Positions 25,263 to 33,741 of a DNA stretch of 64,000 bases are shown here, piece after piece. The position numbers were made by a program, and so were the translations under genes. The DNA lies in the NCBI RefSeq assembly GCF_036227105.1, contig NZ_CP109434.1:6916501-6980500 (forward strand). The letters run 5' to 3'. Source of the DNA: Amycolatopsis sp. NBC_01488 (GTDB lineage Bacteria > Actinomycetota > Actinomycetes > Mycobacteriales > Pseudonocardiaceae). How positions within the stretch are numbered: position 1 is the stretch's first letter; each line of letters begins with the position of its first letter. The notes beneath the pieces are model-generated. The model was given only the letters and a program-made list of their open reading frames with translations, made no database searches and had not been told where the DNA came from.

Positions 25263-26182
25263 GCCGCGCGGCGGTGGGCGACGGGACGCTGGCGCTGGCC
25301 GAGGACGACGACGACGGCGGAGTGCGCGTCCGGCTCGGCGACCTCGTGCTGGCGGAGTACGTCGTGGCGCCGCCGACGCCGTCCGGGGACTCGCCGAAGC
25401 CGTACCTGCACCCGCTGCGCACCACCGCGGGCGAGACGGTGACCGCGGTCCGGCCCCACGACCACACCTGGCACAACGGCCTGCAGTTCACCATGGCCCA
25501 CCTGTCGGGGGAGAACTTCTGGGGCGGCCGGACGTACGTGCGCGGCCGCGGGTACACGCCGCTGGACAACAACGGCACCGTCGGGCACGTCCGCTGGGAA
25601 AGCCTCGTGTGCGCGGCCGGGCACTGCGAACTGCGGCACGAGCTGGCCTGGCGCACCGCCGCGGGCCGGCGGTGGCTGACCGAGCACCGCACGCTGCGCT
25701 TCGGCGACGTCTCCGCGGACAGCTGGACCCTGACGTGGTCGAGCCGGCTGCGCAACACGAGCGACCGCGAGCTGCGCTGGGGGAGCCCGGTGACCGAGGG
25801 CCGTGAGACGGCCGGGTACGGCGGCCTCTTCTGGCGAGGCCCGCGGTCGTTCGTCGGCGGCACCGTCCGGACGTCCGACGGCCGGTCGGCGGACGACGCG
25901 ATGGGCCACCGCGCGCCGTGGCTGGCGTTCACCGGCCGGCACGACGTGAGCCTGCGGACCTCGACGCTGCTGTTCGCGGACAGTCCTGCGAACCCCGGTT
26001 TCCCCACGGCCTGGTACGTGCGCGCCGAGCCGTTCCCGGTGGTCAGCTTCGCCGCGACCTACCACCGGCGGTGGCTGCTCGCACCGGGAGAGGAGCTGAC
26101 GCTGACCCAGCACGTCGTCGTCTTCGACGGCGATCCGGATCCCGCCCGGCTGGCCGAGTTCGCGGCCCGGGCGGCCGAATAG
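25259..26182 (+). CDS. DUF6807 (PmoA-family) protein
   Basis: Cytoplasmic protein of 307 aa resembling the DUF6807/PmoA family, often found beside Gfo/Idh/MocA genes in carbohydrate loci. Conserved-looking segments are PYLHPLRT, PHDHTWHNGLQFT, GGLFWRGPRSF and PANPGFPTAWYVR. The family has no settled enzymatic role known to me. No signal peptide is present. It is translationally coupled to the preceding oxidoreductase and 11 bp before the secreted lyase, so it belongs to the same transcript. Confidence 0.75.
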   Translation: MSRAAVGDGTLALAEDDDDGGVRVRLGDLVLAEYVVAPPTPSGDSPKPYLHPLRTTAGETVTAVRPHDHTWHNGLQFTMAHLSGENFWGGRTYVRGRGYTPLDNNGTVGHVRWESLVCAAGHCELRHELAWRTAAGRRWLTEHRTLRFGDVSADSWTLTWSSRLRNTSDRELRWGSPVTEGRETAGYGGLFWRGPRSFVGGTVRTSDGRSADDAMGHRAPWLAFTGRHDVSLRTSTLLFADSPANPGFPTAWYVRAEPFPVVSFAATYHRRWLLAPGEELTLTQHVVVFDGDPDPARLAEFAARAAE

Positions 26183-26193
26183 AAGGAGCCGAC

Positions 26194-27477
26194 ATGCGCT
26201 GGAAGGCCCTCGCGGGGTGCGTTGCCCTGCTCGGACTCACGCTCACCGCCGCGCCGGCGGAAGCCCACGGCCACGACCCGGGCCGCGTCGTGCTCGGCGC
26301 GCACGACGGCTGGGCCGCGGCGACCACCGGGACGACCGGGGGCGCGGCCGCCGCCCCCGGCGACGTCCACGTGGTGTCGAAGCGTTCGGAGCTGGCCGCC
26401 GCGCTGGCGGCGCACCCGGGCGCGCCGAAGATCGTCTACGTCCGCGGCACGATCGAGGGCAACGTGGACGCCCGCGACCGGCCGGTGAGCTGCGCGGACT
26501 TCGCCGATCCGGCCTACAGCCTGCCCGCGTACCTGGCGGCGTACGACCCGGCGACCTGGGGCCGGAACCCGGTTTCCGGCCCGCTGGAGGACGCCCGGGC
26601 CCGGTCGCAGGCCAACCAGGCCGCGCAGGTGGTGCTGGACGTCGGCCCGAACACGACGGTCTACGGCCTCGGCGGCGCCACGCTGCACGGGCTGACCCTG
26701 CGCGTCACCGGGGACAACGTGATCCTGCGGAACCTGACCTTTTCCGACGCGCACGACTGCTTCCCGCAGTGGGACCCCCTGGACACCGCGGACGGGAACT
26801 GGAACTCCGAGTACGACAACGTCGACCTCGTCGGGGCGACGCACGTCTGGGTGAGCCACAACGAGTTCAGCGACGGCGGGAACACCTCCCAACCGACCTA
26901 CTTCGGGCGCAAGTACGAGGTCCACGACGGACTGCTGGACATCGTGAACGGCTCGGACCTCGTGACGGTGTCGGACAACCGGCTGCACGACCACGACAAG
27001 ACGATGCTGATCGGCAACACCGACAAGCCGACCTACGACGTGGGCAAGCTGCGCGTCACCGTGCACCACAACGTCTTTTCGGAGATCGGCCAGCGCGCGC
27101 CGCGGGTGCGGTACGGGCAGGTGCACGTGTACGACAACCTCTACCTGGTGCGGGATCCGGCCACCTACACCTATTCGCTGGGAGTGGGGGTCGAGTCGCG
27201 GATCTACGCGGAGAACAACTTCTTCCGGATCCCGGCGTCGGTGCCGCTGGGCGTGCTGGTGAAGTACTGGAAGGGCACGGTCCTGCACGCGACGGGGACG
27301 CTGGTCGCGGTGGGCTCGCAGCGCCCGCGCCCGGTGGACCTGCTGGCCGAGTACAACGCGGCGAACGACCCGGATCTCGGGCCGGACGTCGGGTGGACGC
27401 CGACGCTGGTGGACCGCGTGGACCCGACGTGGGAAGTGCCCGCGCGCGTGCTCTCCGAGGCCGGTCCCGTTTTCTGA
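26194..27477 (+). CDS. Secreted pectate lyase, family PL1 (long form)
   Basis: Extracellular lyase of 427 aa with a signal peptide ending around AEAHG (residue 25). The beta-helix carries VWVSHNEFSDG, DGLLDIVNGSDLVTVSDN and the active-site pattern R301-A-P303-R-V-R306. An insertion near residues 95-130 (Cys-containing, PVSCADFADPAYSLPAYL) makes it about 100 aa longer than the first PL1, as in long PL1 enzymes. The ribosome site is GAAGGAG. Last gene of the ABC operon. Confidence 0.92.
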   Translation: MRWKALAGCVALLGLTLTAAPAEAHGHDPGRVVLGAHDGWAAATTGTTGGAAAAPGDVHVVSKRSELAAALAAHPGAPKIVYVRGTIEGNVDARDRPVSCADFADPAYSLPAYLAAYDPATWGRNPVSGPLEDARARSQANQAAQVVLDVGPNTTVYGLGGATLHGLTLRVTGDNVILRNLTFSDAHDCFPQWDPLDTADGNWNSEYDNVDLVGATHVWVSHNEFSDGGNTSQPTYFGRKYEVHDGLLDIVNGSDLVTVSDNRLHDHDKTMLIGNTDKPTYDVGKLRVTVHHNVFSEIGQRAPRVRYGQVHVYDNLYLVRDPATYTYSLGVGVESRIYAENNFFRIPASVPLGVLVKYWKGTVLHATGTLVAVGSQRPRPVDLLAEYNAANDPDLGPDVGWTPTLVDRVDPTWEVPARVLSEAGPVF

Positions 27478-27534
27478 AAACGCCCTTCCGCGGCGGCCAT
27501 CCGGGCGACCCGCGCACCCCGTCGCCCGGCGGCA

Positions 27535-27579
27535 TTGACAGCGAAACCCGGCTCACCCGAGACTCGAGAAAGCGCTTTC
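27535..27579 (+). promoter_or_regulatory. PL3 lyase promoter with operator at the start point
   Basis: TTGACA (27535-27540), 18 bp, GAGACT (27559-27564). A perfect 12-bp palindrome, GAAAGCGCTTTC (27568-27579), lies across the predicted start point, a classical repressor position. Confidence 0.7.
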
Positions 27580-27623
27580 AGCACTCGACCGGACCATTTC
27601 CCGAGAGGGAAGACCAGGGAGTG

Positions 27624-28421
27624 ATGAGCATGTTCCCGACATCCCGGGTGAGCCGGGCCGCGGCCGTCGCCGCGCTCGCGGCGGCCACCCTGCTCGGCGC
27701 CGGCGCGCCGGCGACCGCGGCGACCGCGGCGGCCGCCTGGCCGAACCCGAGCACCAGCGTGCCCGTCGGCCAGACCATCAAGGTCACCAGTGGTACGTAC
27801 GACGGTGGCCTCAAGCGGTTCTACGGCACCGGCGACCTCGGCACCAGCGGCCAGAGCGAAGACCAGGGCCCGCTCTTCGAGCTGGCCAACGGCACCACCC
27901 TGAAGAACGTCGTCCTCGGCAACCCGGCCGCCGACGGTGTGCACTGCCTCGGCACGTGCACGCTGCTCAACGTCTGGTGGGAGGACGTCGGCGAGGACGC
28001 CGCGACCTTCAAGGGCACCTCCGCCTCCCAGACCATGACCATCGACGGCGGCGGCGCGCGCAAGGCGTCGGACAAGGTGTTCCAGCACAACGGTCCCGGC
28101 ACGATGTACATCCGGAACTTCCAGGTCGACGACTTCGGCAAGCTGTACCGCTCCTGCGGCAACTGCAAGACGCAGTACCAGCGGAACGTCGTCGTCGACA
28201 ACGTCGTGGCCACCGCGCCCGGCAAGGCGCTCGTCGGCATCAACACCAACTACGGCGACACCGCGAAGCTGACCCGGATCACCATCGTCGGCGACTCGAG
28301 CCGCAAGATCGTGCCCTGCCAGAAGTACCGGGGCGTCACCAGCGGCGAGCCGACGACGACCGGCAGCGGGCCCGATTCGACGAACTGCCTGTACACCACG
28401 GCCACCATCACCTACCAGTAG
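27624..28421 (+). CDS. Secreted pectate lyase, family PL3
   Basis: Extracellular pectate lyase of the small PL3 beta-helix family, 265 aa. A signal peptide ends near residue 33 (ATAATA). Family segments are SEDQGPLFELANGTTLKNVVLG, DGVHCLGTCTLLNVWWEDVGEDA and KVFQHNGPGT; Cys pairs are spaced as in the family. The start may be ATG 27624 or ATG 27630, the latter better spaced from AGGGA at 27616-27620. It has its own promoter and operator. Confidence 0.92.
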   Translation: MSMFPTSRVSRAAAVAALAAATLLGAGAPATAATAAAAWPNPSTSVPVGQTIKVTSGTYDGGLKRFYGTGDLGTSGQSEDQGPLFELANGTTLKNVVLGNPAADGVHCLGTCTLLNVWWEDVGEDAATFKGTSASQTMTIDGGGARKASDKVFQHNGPGTMYIRNFQVDDFGKLYRSCGNCKTQYQRNVVVDNVVATAPGKALVGINTNYGDTAKLTRITIVGDSSRKIVPCQKYRGVTSGEPTTTGSGPDSTNCLYTTATITYQ

Positions 28422-28425
28422 CCGT

Positions 28426-28458
28426 CCGGGGGCGCCGGCCGCCGTCCGGCGCCCCCGG
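28426..28458. terminator. Terminator after the PL3 lyase
   Basis: Perfect 13-bp GC-rich stem (28426-28438 with 28446-28458), 7-base loop, starting 5 bp after the stop codon. It separates the PL3 and pectinesterase genes, though read-through is possible because no promoter is obvious between them. Confidence 0.7.
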
Positions 28459-28475
28459 CACCGAGTGGAGGTGTC

Positions 28476-29483
28476 ATGCTCAAGACCCTGCTGCTCGCCT
28501 CGGTTCTCACCGGGGCGACGCTGGCCTCGCCCGCAGCGGCGAACGTCGTCGTGGCGAAGGACGGCTCCGGCAACTACACCACGATCCAGGCCGGGATCGA
28601 TGCCGTCTCCACGGGCGGCACGGTGTCGGTCAAGCCGGGGACGTACCACGAGGTGGTCACCGTGCCCGCGGGCAAGACCGGGATCACCCTGCGCGGCACC
28701 ACCGGCAAGGCGGCCGACGTCGTCGTCGACTACGACAACGCGAGCGGCACCAGGAAACCCGACGGCTCGACGTACGGCACCACGGGCAGCGCGACCGTGA
28801 CGCTCGCCGCGAACGACTTCACGGCGAGCGCCCTGACCTTCCGCAACTCCTTCGACCGCACGGCCCACCCGGAGATCACCGCCACCCAGGCGGTGGCGGT
28901 GAAGGCCACCGGCGACCGGATGGTCTTCGACCACGTCACGTTCCTCGGCCACCAGGACACGCTGTACGCCGACACCGCGACCACCGGCACGATTGGCCGT
29001 CAGTACTACCGGAACTGCGCGATCAGCGGGGACGTCGACTTCCTGTTCGGCCGCGCCACCGCCGTGTTCGACCGGGCGACGATCACCGCGCTCGACCGCG
29101 GCTCGGACCCCAACGGCTTCCTGACCGCGGCCAGCACCCGCCGGAGCACCGCGTACGGCTTCCTGATCGTCGGCAGCAAGGTGGTCAGCTCGGCGCCGAA
29201 CGCCAGCTTCTCCCTGGGCCGGCCGTGGCACCCCGGCGGGGACGCCGACGCCGTCGCGCAGGTCGTGATCCGCGAAACCGTCCTGCCCGCGGCGATCAAG
29301 CCGACGCCGTGGACGGACATGTCCGACTTCTCGTGGAAGGACGCCCGGTTCTTCGAGTACCGCAACACCGGCCCGGGCGCGGGCACCGGCACCGACCGGC
29401 CGCAGCTGACCGCCGCCCAGGCCGCGACGTTCACCGCGCAGCGCTACCTCGGGGGCGGCGACGGGTGGAACCCGGTGCGCTGA
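28476..29483 (+). CDS. Secreted pectin methylesterase, family CE8
   Basis: Removes methyl esters from pectin and so prepares it for the pectate lyases. 335 aa with a signal peptide ending near residue 22 (SPAAAN). The catalytic residues are visible: Gln160-Asp161 (GHQDTLYA), Asp188 (GDVDFLFG) and Arg249 (LGRPW). The ribosome site is GGAGG before ATG 28476. Last gene of the pectin island, with a strong hairpin overlapping its stop. Confidence 0.95.
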   Translation: MLKTLLLASVLTGATLASPAAANVVVAKDGSGNYTTIQAGIDAVSTGGTVSVKPGTYHEVVTVPAGKTGITLRGTTGKAADVVVDYDNASGTRKPDGSTYGTTGSATVTLAANDFTASALTFRNSFDRTAHPEITATQAVAVKATGDRMVFDHVTFLGHQDTLYADTATTGTIGRQYYRNCAISGDVDFLFGRATAVFDRATITALDRGSDPNGFLTAASTRRSTAYGFLIVGSKVVSSAPNASFSLGRPWHPGGDADAVAQVVIRETVLPAAIKPTPWTDMSDFSWKDARFFEYRNTGPGAGTGTDRPQLTAAQAATFTAQRYLGGGDGWNPVR

Positions 29484-29508
29484 CGACGTCCGTCGTGAGC
29501 GCACCGGG
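29471..29508. terminator. Strong bidirectional hairpin overlapping the CE8 stop codon
   Basis: Outer 11-bp stem (29471-29481 with 29498-29508) and inner 6-bp stem (29483-29488 with 29491-29496) around a two-base loop, with one mismatch. The CE8 stop codon lies in the left arm; the catalase gene ends 16 bp to the right on the other strand. Confidence 0.8.
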
Positions 29509-29523
29509 CCGCGGGGCGCCGGG

Positions 29524-30390
29524 TCAGGTCAGCTTGTTCTTGACCTCTTTGGCTTTGCCCTTTGCGGTGCCTTTGGCGTCCTGGAGTGGGGCGTAGGTGC
29601 TGTAGAGGGCCGGGTCGGGTTTCGGTGCGGTGCCGGGGCCGCCGAGGGGTTCGGGGTCCATGAGGTAGTCGAGGCCGGCGTCGGTGGTCCAGCTGCTGCC
29701 CTTGGCGCCGTCGGGGCCGTCGGAGAGGTGCCAGATGGTGTGGTTGTGGGTCTGGTCTTCTTCGTCGAAGAGGGCGTTGGGGGCGATGTCGTCTTCGAGG
29801 CCGTCGGCCTTGAGTTCTTCGATGGCGGCGAGCCATTGCTTCTGGTGGACGGTGTCGCGGGCGAGGTTGAACTGGAGCATGGCTTTGACGCCGGGGTCGT
29901 CGGTCATGGTGTAGAGGCGTGCGGTTTGCAGGCGGCCTTGGGCTTCGGCGGCGGCGTTGGCGCGGAAGTCGGCGAGCAGGTTGCCGGAGGCGACGATGTA
30001 CTTGCCGTTCCAGGGGGTGCCGTTGCTGTCGGCGGGGAGCGCGCCGCCGCCGGCGACGATGGCCTGCTGGACGTCCATGCCGCCGAGGGTGGCGGCCATG
30101 ACCGGGTCTTTGACCGCCTGGGCGGTCATCGTGGCCGGGGCGCCTTCGAGCAGCCGGGCGACCATGGTGGCGAGCATTTCGACGTGTCCGATTTCTTCGG
30201 TGGCGGTGTCCATGAGGAGGTCTTTGTACTTGCCTTCGATGCGGCAGTTCCAGCCTTGGAACAGGTACTGCATCGTGACGCTCATTTCGCCGAAGGCGCC
30301 GCCGATGAGCTCTTGGAGCTTGTGGGCGTAGACGGGGTCGGGCTTTTCGGGCTTGGCTTCGAACTGCAGCAGCTTCGTGTGACGGAACAC
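29524..30390 (-). CDS. Manganese catalase
   Basis: Non-haem dimanganese catalase, 288 aa, disproportionating H2O2. The metal ligands line up with Lactobacillus plantarum Mn-catalase: Glu35 (GEMSVTMQYLFQ), Glu66 and His69 (EEIGHVEM), Glu149 (AEAQGR) and His182 (DTVHQKQW). GTG 30390 has AAGGGA upstream. The Lys-rich tail (AKGKAKEVKNKLT) resembles spore or stress forms. Codon use differs from its neighbours: C-ending codons with many GAA and CAA, few GAG or GCG. Confidence 0.93.
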   Translation of the reverse strand: MFRHTKLLQFEAKPEKPDPVYAHKLQELIGGAFGEMSVTMQYLFQGWNCRIEGKYKDLLMDTATEEIGHVEMLATMVARLLEGAPATMTAQAVKDPVMAATLGGMDVQQAIVAGGGALPADSNGTPWNGKYIVASGNLLADFRANAAAEAQGRLQTARLYTMTDDPGVKAMLQFNLARDTVHQKQWLAAIEELKADGLEDDIAPNALFDEEDQTHNHTIWHLSDGPDGAKGSSWTTDAGLDYLMDPEPLGGPGTAPKPDPALYSTYAPLQDAKGTAKGKAKEVKNKLT

Positions 30391-30509
30391 GCGGGCGTCC
30401 CTTTCGTCGGCGCCGGTGGTTCCCGGGGCGGAACCGGTGGCCGAAGCCGCCGCATTCCCGGGCGTCGCGCCGATAACCGCGAATTCCGCGCGAGTTCGCT
30501 GGGGCGGGA

Positions 30510-32624
30510 TCACCGGACGAACGTCCGAGCCTCCTCCTCGGCCGCTCCCAGCTCCTGCTCCGCGGCCGCAGCGTCCCCGGGCCCGCCGCGCCGGACCAGG
30601 GCGTCGGCGTGGCGGCGGCGGGAGAACACCACCGCCGGCCAGTGGGCCAGCGCCAGGTTGTGCTGGACCGACGCCCGCAGGTGGGCCACCGCCCGGTCGA
30701 GGTCGCCGGTGGTCAGGGCCGCCGTGCCCAGCGGGTAGTGGACCGAGCCGAAGCACGCGATCGCCAGGCTCGCCATGGCCGGCAGGTGGCCGAACGGGCG
30801 GAGCAGCTCGGACACCTTCGCCGCCGTGCCGGCGTCGTCGAGCAGGAAAGCGGTTTCCGCCGCGCCGCACAGGGAAATCAGCCACGTGCTCGACCGCGGC
30901 AGCGCCCCCAGGTCGTCGCCGCACAGGCGGGCCAGGGCACCCGCGGCCGTCCGGCGGTCACCGGCCGCGGCGGCGGCCACCGCCAGCGCCGCGTAGTACG
31001 AGTTGTCGATCGGGCTGAGCGTGGGGGAGTGCATCAGCCCGTCCAGCACCGGCACCAGCTCGCCGAGCCGGCCCTGGAACCACCGGATCGCCACCAGCTG
31101 CGCGCCGTACCAGCCGAGTGCGTCGAGGTCGCCGGCCGCCTGACCGAGCTCCGCACAGGCCTGGGCGCCCTGTTCGGCCTCGCGGAACCGGCCCGCGCGG
31201 ATGGCGAGCATGACCTTCACCGCGTCGGCGACGAACCCCGCGGCCAGGTGCTTGCGCGCCGCCAGCAGGTCTTCGAGCTCGCCGAGGCGCCGCTGCGCGT
31301 GCGGGTCGCCGGCCAGGAACAGGTCGACGGTGTCCCACAGCACGCCCATCACCAGGTCGGTGCGCCGCCCGGACCGGCCGCTGACGCCGACCAGCTCGGT
31401 GGCCAGCGCGTGCCGCCGGGCCGTGTGGTCCGGCCCGAGCAGGCAGTGGTGGGCCAGGCTCAGCGCTTCGGCGTGCGCGACCGGATCACCGGCCGCCCGG
31501 GTTTCTTCGACGACGGCCAGGATCCGGTCGTGCGTCACGTGCTGGTAGTCCTCCTCGCCCGCGAGCCGCGTCCGCAGCCGGCGGGCGAGCGCCGACGCCG
31601 GGTCGACCTGCTCGAGCGCGTGCCGCAGGCGGGTCAGCAGCAGCTCCGACGCGGCGGCCGTCCGGTGTTCGTGCACCCACACCCCGCCCAGGCCGAGCGC
31701 CGCGCGGGCGAGCGCGTCGGCGTCTTCGGCCTGCTCGGCGCGGCGGTAGGCGGTTTCGAAGTGCTCGCGGCTGGTCCGCAGGTCACCGTCTTCGAGCAGG
31801 GCGTGCTCGCCGGCGGCGAGCGTGTCGTCCGGGGCGATGACGACGGTCCCCGGCCGGACCGCGAGCAAGCCGGGATCGTGGGCGAGCACCTGGCGGTGCA
31901 CCTGGGCCAGCACCGGCGACGGTTCCACCCCGGACGCGGTGATGAGCCCGTGCCGGGCCCGGCGGAACGCCGCCAGCGCGTCGCCCTGGCGCCCGGCCCG
32001 GTAGAGCGCCGTCATCAGCTGCGCCCACAGCCGTTCGTGACCGGGGAACGCGGCGGTCAGCGCCTCCAGCTCCGCGATCAGCCCGGTGTCCTCGCCGGTG
32101 GCCAGGTCGGCGTCGATCCGGTCCTGGACGGCGTTGTGGCGCACCCGTTCCAGCCGCATCCCTTCGGCCTTCAGGGTTTCGACGCCGTCGAACTCCTCGT
32201 ACGCCTTTCCGCGCCACAGCGCCAAAGCGGCGGCCAGGTGCTCGCGCGCGGCGCGCGGCTCGCCGGCCGCGAGCGCCCGCCGTCCCTCTCCGGCGAGCTG
32301 CTCGAACCGTGCCGAGTCGAGGGCTTCCGGCGCCGCGCGCAGCACGTACCCGGGCGAGCGGGTCAGGATCAGGTGCGGGCCGACGGATCCGCGCAGCCGC
32401 GAAAGGTACGTCCGCACGGTCCGGTCCGCGTGCTGGGGCAGCCCCTCGCCCCACAGCGCGCGGCCCAGCGCGGGGACGCTCACGACGCGGCCGGCCTCCG
32501 CCGCCAGCACGGCGAGCAGCGTCCGCAGGCGCGGTCCGCCGACGTCGCGCGGCGCTCCGCCGATCCGGACCTCGAACGGTCCCAGCACTCCGAGGTCCAC
32601 CCCGCCGGTGGTGTTCCCGACCAT
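30510..32624 (-). CDS. BTAD/SARP-family transcriptional activator
   Basis: Activator of 704 aa. The N-terminal OmpR-type winged helix (about residues 8-95: LGVLGPFEVRIGG, RTLLAVLAAEAGRVVSVPALGRALWG) is followed by the bacterial activator domain (about 100-245), then a long helical-repeat region without an obvious NTPase motif. ATG 32624 follows GGAGGGG. Four GTCGAC elements in 11-bp phase lie in the divergent promoter, the arrangement SARP proteins bind, so it probably drives the neighbouring secreted-protein gene. SARP members often control secondary metabolism. Confidence 0.88.
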   Translation of the reverse strand: MVGNTTGGVDLGVLGPFEVRIGGAPRDVGGPRLRTLLAVLAAEAGRVVSVPALGRALWGEGLPQHADRTVRTYLSRLRGSVGPHLILTRSPGYVLRAAPEALDSARFEQLAGEGRRALAAGEPRAAREHLAAALALWRGKAYEEFDGVETLKAEGMRLERVRHNAVQDRIDADLATGEDTGLIAELEALTAAFPGHERLWAQLMTALYRAGRQGDALAAFRRARHGLITASGVEPSPVLAQVHRQVLAHDPGLLAVRPGTVVIAPDDTLAAGEHALLEDGDLRTSREHFETAYRRAEQAEDADALARAALGLGGVWVHEHRTAAASELLLTRLRHALEQVDPASALARRLRTRLAGEEDYQHVTHDRILAVVEETRAAGDPVAHAEALSLAHHCLLGPDHTARRHALATELVGVSGRSGRRTDLVMGVLWDTVDLFLAGDPHAQRRLGELEDLLAARKHLAAGFVADAVKVMLAIRAGRFREAEQGAQACAELGQAAGDLDALGWYGAQLVAIRWFQGRLGELVPVLDGLMHSPTLSPIDNSYYAALAVAAAAAGDRRTAAGALARLCGDDLGALPRSSTWLISLCGAAETAFLLDDAGTAAKVSELLRPFGHLPAMASLAIACFGSVHYPLGTAALTTGDLDRAVAHLRASVQHNLALAHWPAVVFSRRRHADALVRRGGPGDAAAAEQELGAAEEEARTFVR

Positions 32625-32692
32625 CCCCGCCCCTCCGCCGCGGACGCGTCCGCGCTCAGGCGTAAAGGAGTGGCACGGGCCGCGCGAGATAC

Positions 32693-32757
32693 GTCGACAG
32701 GAAAGAAAAGTGCCGTCGACGAACTGTCGACGGATCGTCGACCGGCACTGCCAGGCT
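32693..32757 (+). promoter_or_regulatory. SARP-type 11-bp direct-repeat array and promoter
   Basis: GTCGAC occurs at 32693, 32715, 32726 and 32737, offsets of 0, 22, 33 and 44 bp. The last three form heptamers GTCGACG/GTCGACG/GTCGACC with 4-bp gaps. A -10-like CAGGCT (32752-32757) starts exactly 8 bp after the last heptamer. This is the known geometry of SARP-activated promoters and points rightward to the gene at 32811. Confidence 0.7.
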
Positions 32758-32810
32758 CGGCAGCCGTGGACCGAGGGGTCCGCAACCACCGGTTGTTCGG
32801 GAGGACATCC

Positions 32811-33233
32811 ATGAAACGCACGATTCGAGGTCTGGCCGGGGTTTTCGCCGTGGCGGGGGCGAGTGCCGCCCTGGTCGCGGCCGCGCCGGCGGCCGACGCC
32901 GCAGTGTCGGTGAAAAGCGCTACTTACGGCCAGCTGCACAAGGGCGACTGTGAGCAGGACAACGGCACGATCGTCATCCGCTCGGACGGCACGGGCGACT
33001 GGAGCGCGACGACGCTCACGTTCCAGACCCACTCCGGCGACGTGTGGCACGCCGACTTCGACTTCAAGACGACGGCGGGCACGCAGCTGTTCCACCGGGG
33101 CACGTTCAACAGCCCGGTGATGAACGACGGCAACCCGCCGCCCCGGTACTTCTGGACCGCCCACTTCACCTACGACCCGTCGCTGTTCGGCGCGGTCGAC
33201 ATCTTCAAGACGACCCAGACCTACAACTGCTGA
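32811..33233 (+). CDS. Small secreted protein (DUF6294-like)
   Basis: Exported protein of 140 aa with a signal peptide ending near residue 30 (PAADAAVS). The mature domain is about 110 aa, rich in aromatic and beta residues, with two Cys (GDCEQD and the C-terminal YNC) that may pair. It resembles the actinobacterial DUF6294 family as I remember it; function unknown. GGGAGGA precedes the ATG. It is the apparent target of the SARP-type repeat array. Confidence 0.75.
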   Translation: MKRTIRGLAGVFAVAGASAALVAAAPAADAAVSVKSATYGQLHKGDCEQDNGTIVIRSDGTGDWSATTLTFQTHSGDVWHADFDFKTTAGTQLFHRGTFNSPVMNDGNPPPRYFWTAHFTYDPSLFGAVDIFKTTQTYNC

Positions 33234-33274
33234 CGGGGAAAGCCGCCCCGGGCCGCCGGTTCGCCGGGCCGCGG

Positions 33275-33682
33275 CTACGTGATCGGCACGGTGGCGACGC
33301 AGGACGCCGTGCCGTTGTCGAACTTCGCCGACGCCGTGGCCCGCGCGGTGGCCGGGATCGCGAGCCCGGCCGGCAGCGTCTGGGTGTGCTCGCCGTTCGT
33401 GGCCGGGCCGACGCTCGTGTAGACGGTGTGCGTGCCCAGCCCGTCGGAGTAGGAGATCCGCAGCGACTGGGTGCCGACGTCGCCGATGTACGGGCCCGCC
33501 GTGGTGACCACGCCGAGCGGGTGGTGATAACCGCCGGAGGTGTCGTAGCGCAGGGTGAACGTCCCGCCGAACTCGCCGGCGTGGCAGGTGCTCGTGACCT
33601 GCCGGACGGTCGCCGCCTGGGCGGGGACGGCCAGCGCCGTGACCAGTATCGCGACGAGCCCGGCTCGCACCACAGTCTTCAT
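33275..33682 (-). CDS. Small secreted protein of unknown function
   Basis: Exported protein of 135 aa with a clear signal peptide (MKTVVRAGLVAILVTALAVP, cleavage near AQA). The mature part is beta-rich with two Cys (TSTCHAG and ASCVAT near the end), suggesting a single-domain disulfide-bonded fold. I do not recognise the family. It converges with the DUF6294-like gene, 41 bp apart. Confidence 0.7.
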   Translation of the reverse strand: MKTVVRAGLVAILVTALAVPAQAATVRQVTSTCHAGEFGGTFTLRYDTSGGYHHPLGVVTTAGPYIGDVGTQSLRISYSDGLGTHTVYTSVGPATNGEHTQTLPAGLAIPATARATASAKFDNGTASCVATVPIT

Positions 33683-33741
33683 CTGTTTCCTCGCTCTCGT
33701 TCCCCGCCATCCTGCCGGGTCGCGCTTCCGTCCCGCTTCCG

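Noticed and set aside
30510..32624. Regulator of a secondary-metabolite cluster in this window
   Set aside because: No synthetase, ketosynthase or tailoring genes lie near the SARP gene; the only target supported by sites is the neighbouring secreted protein.
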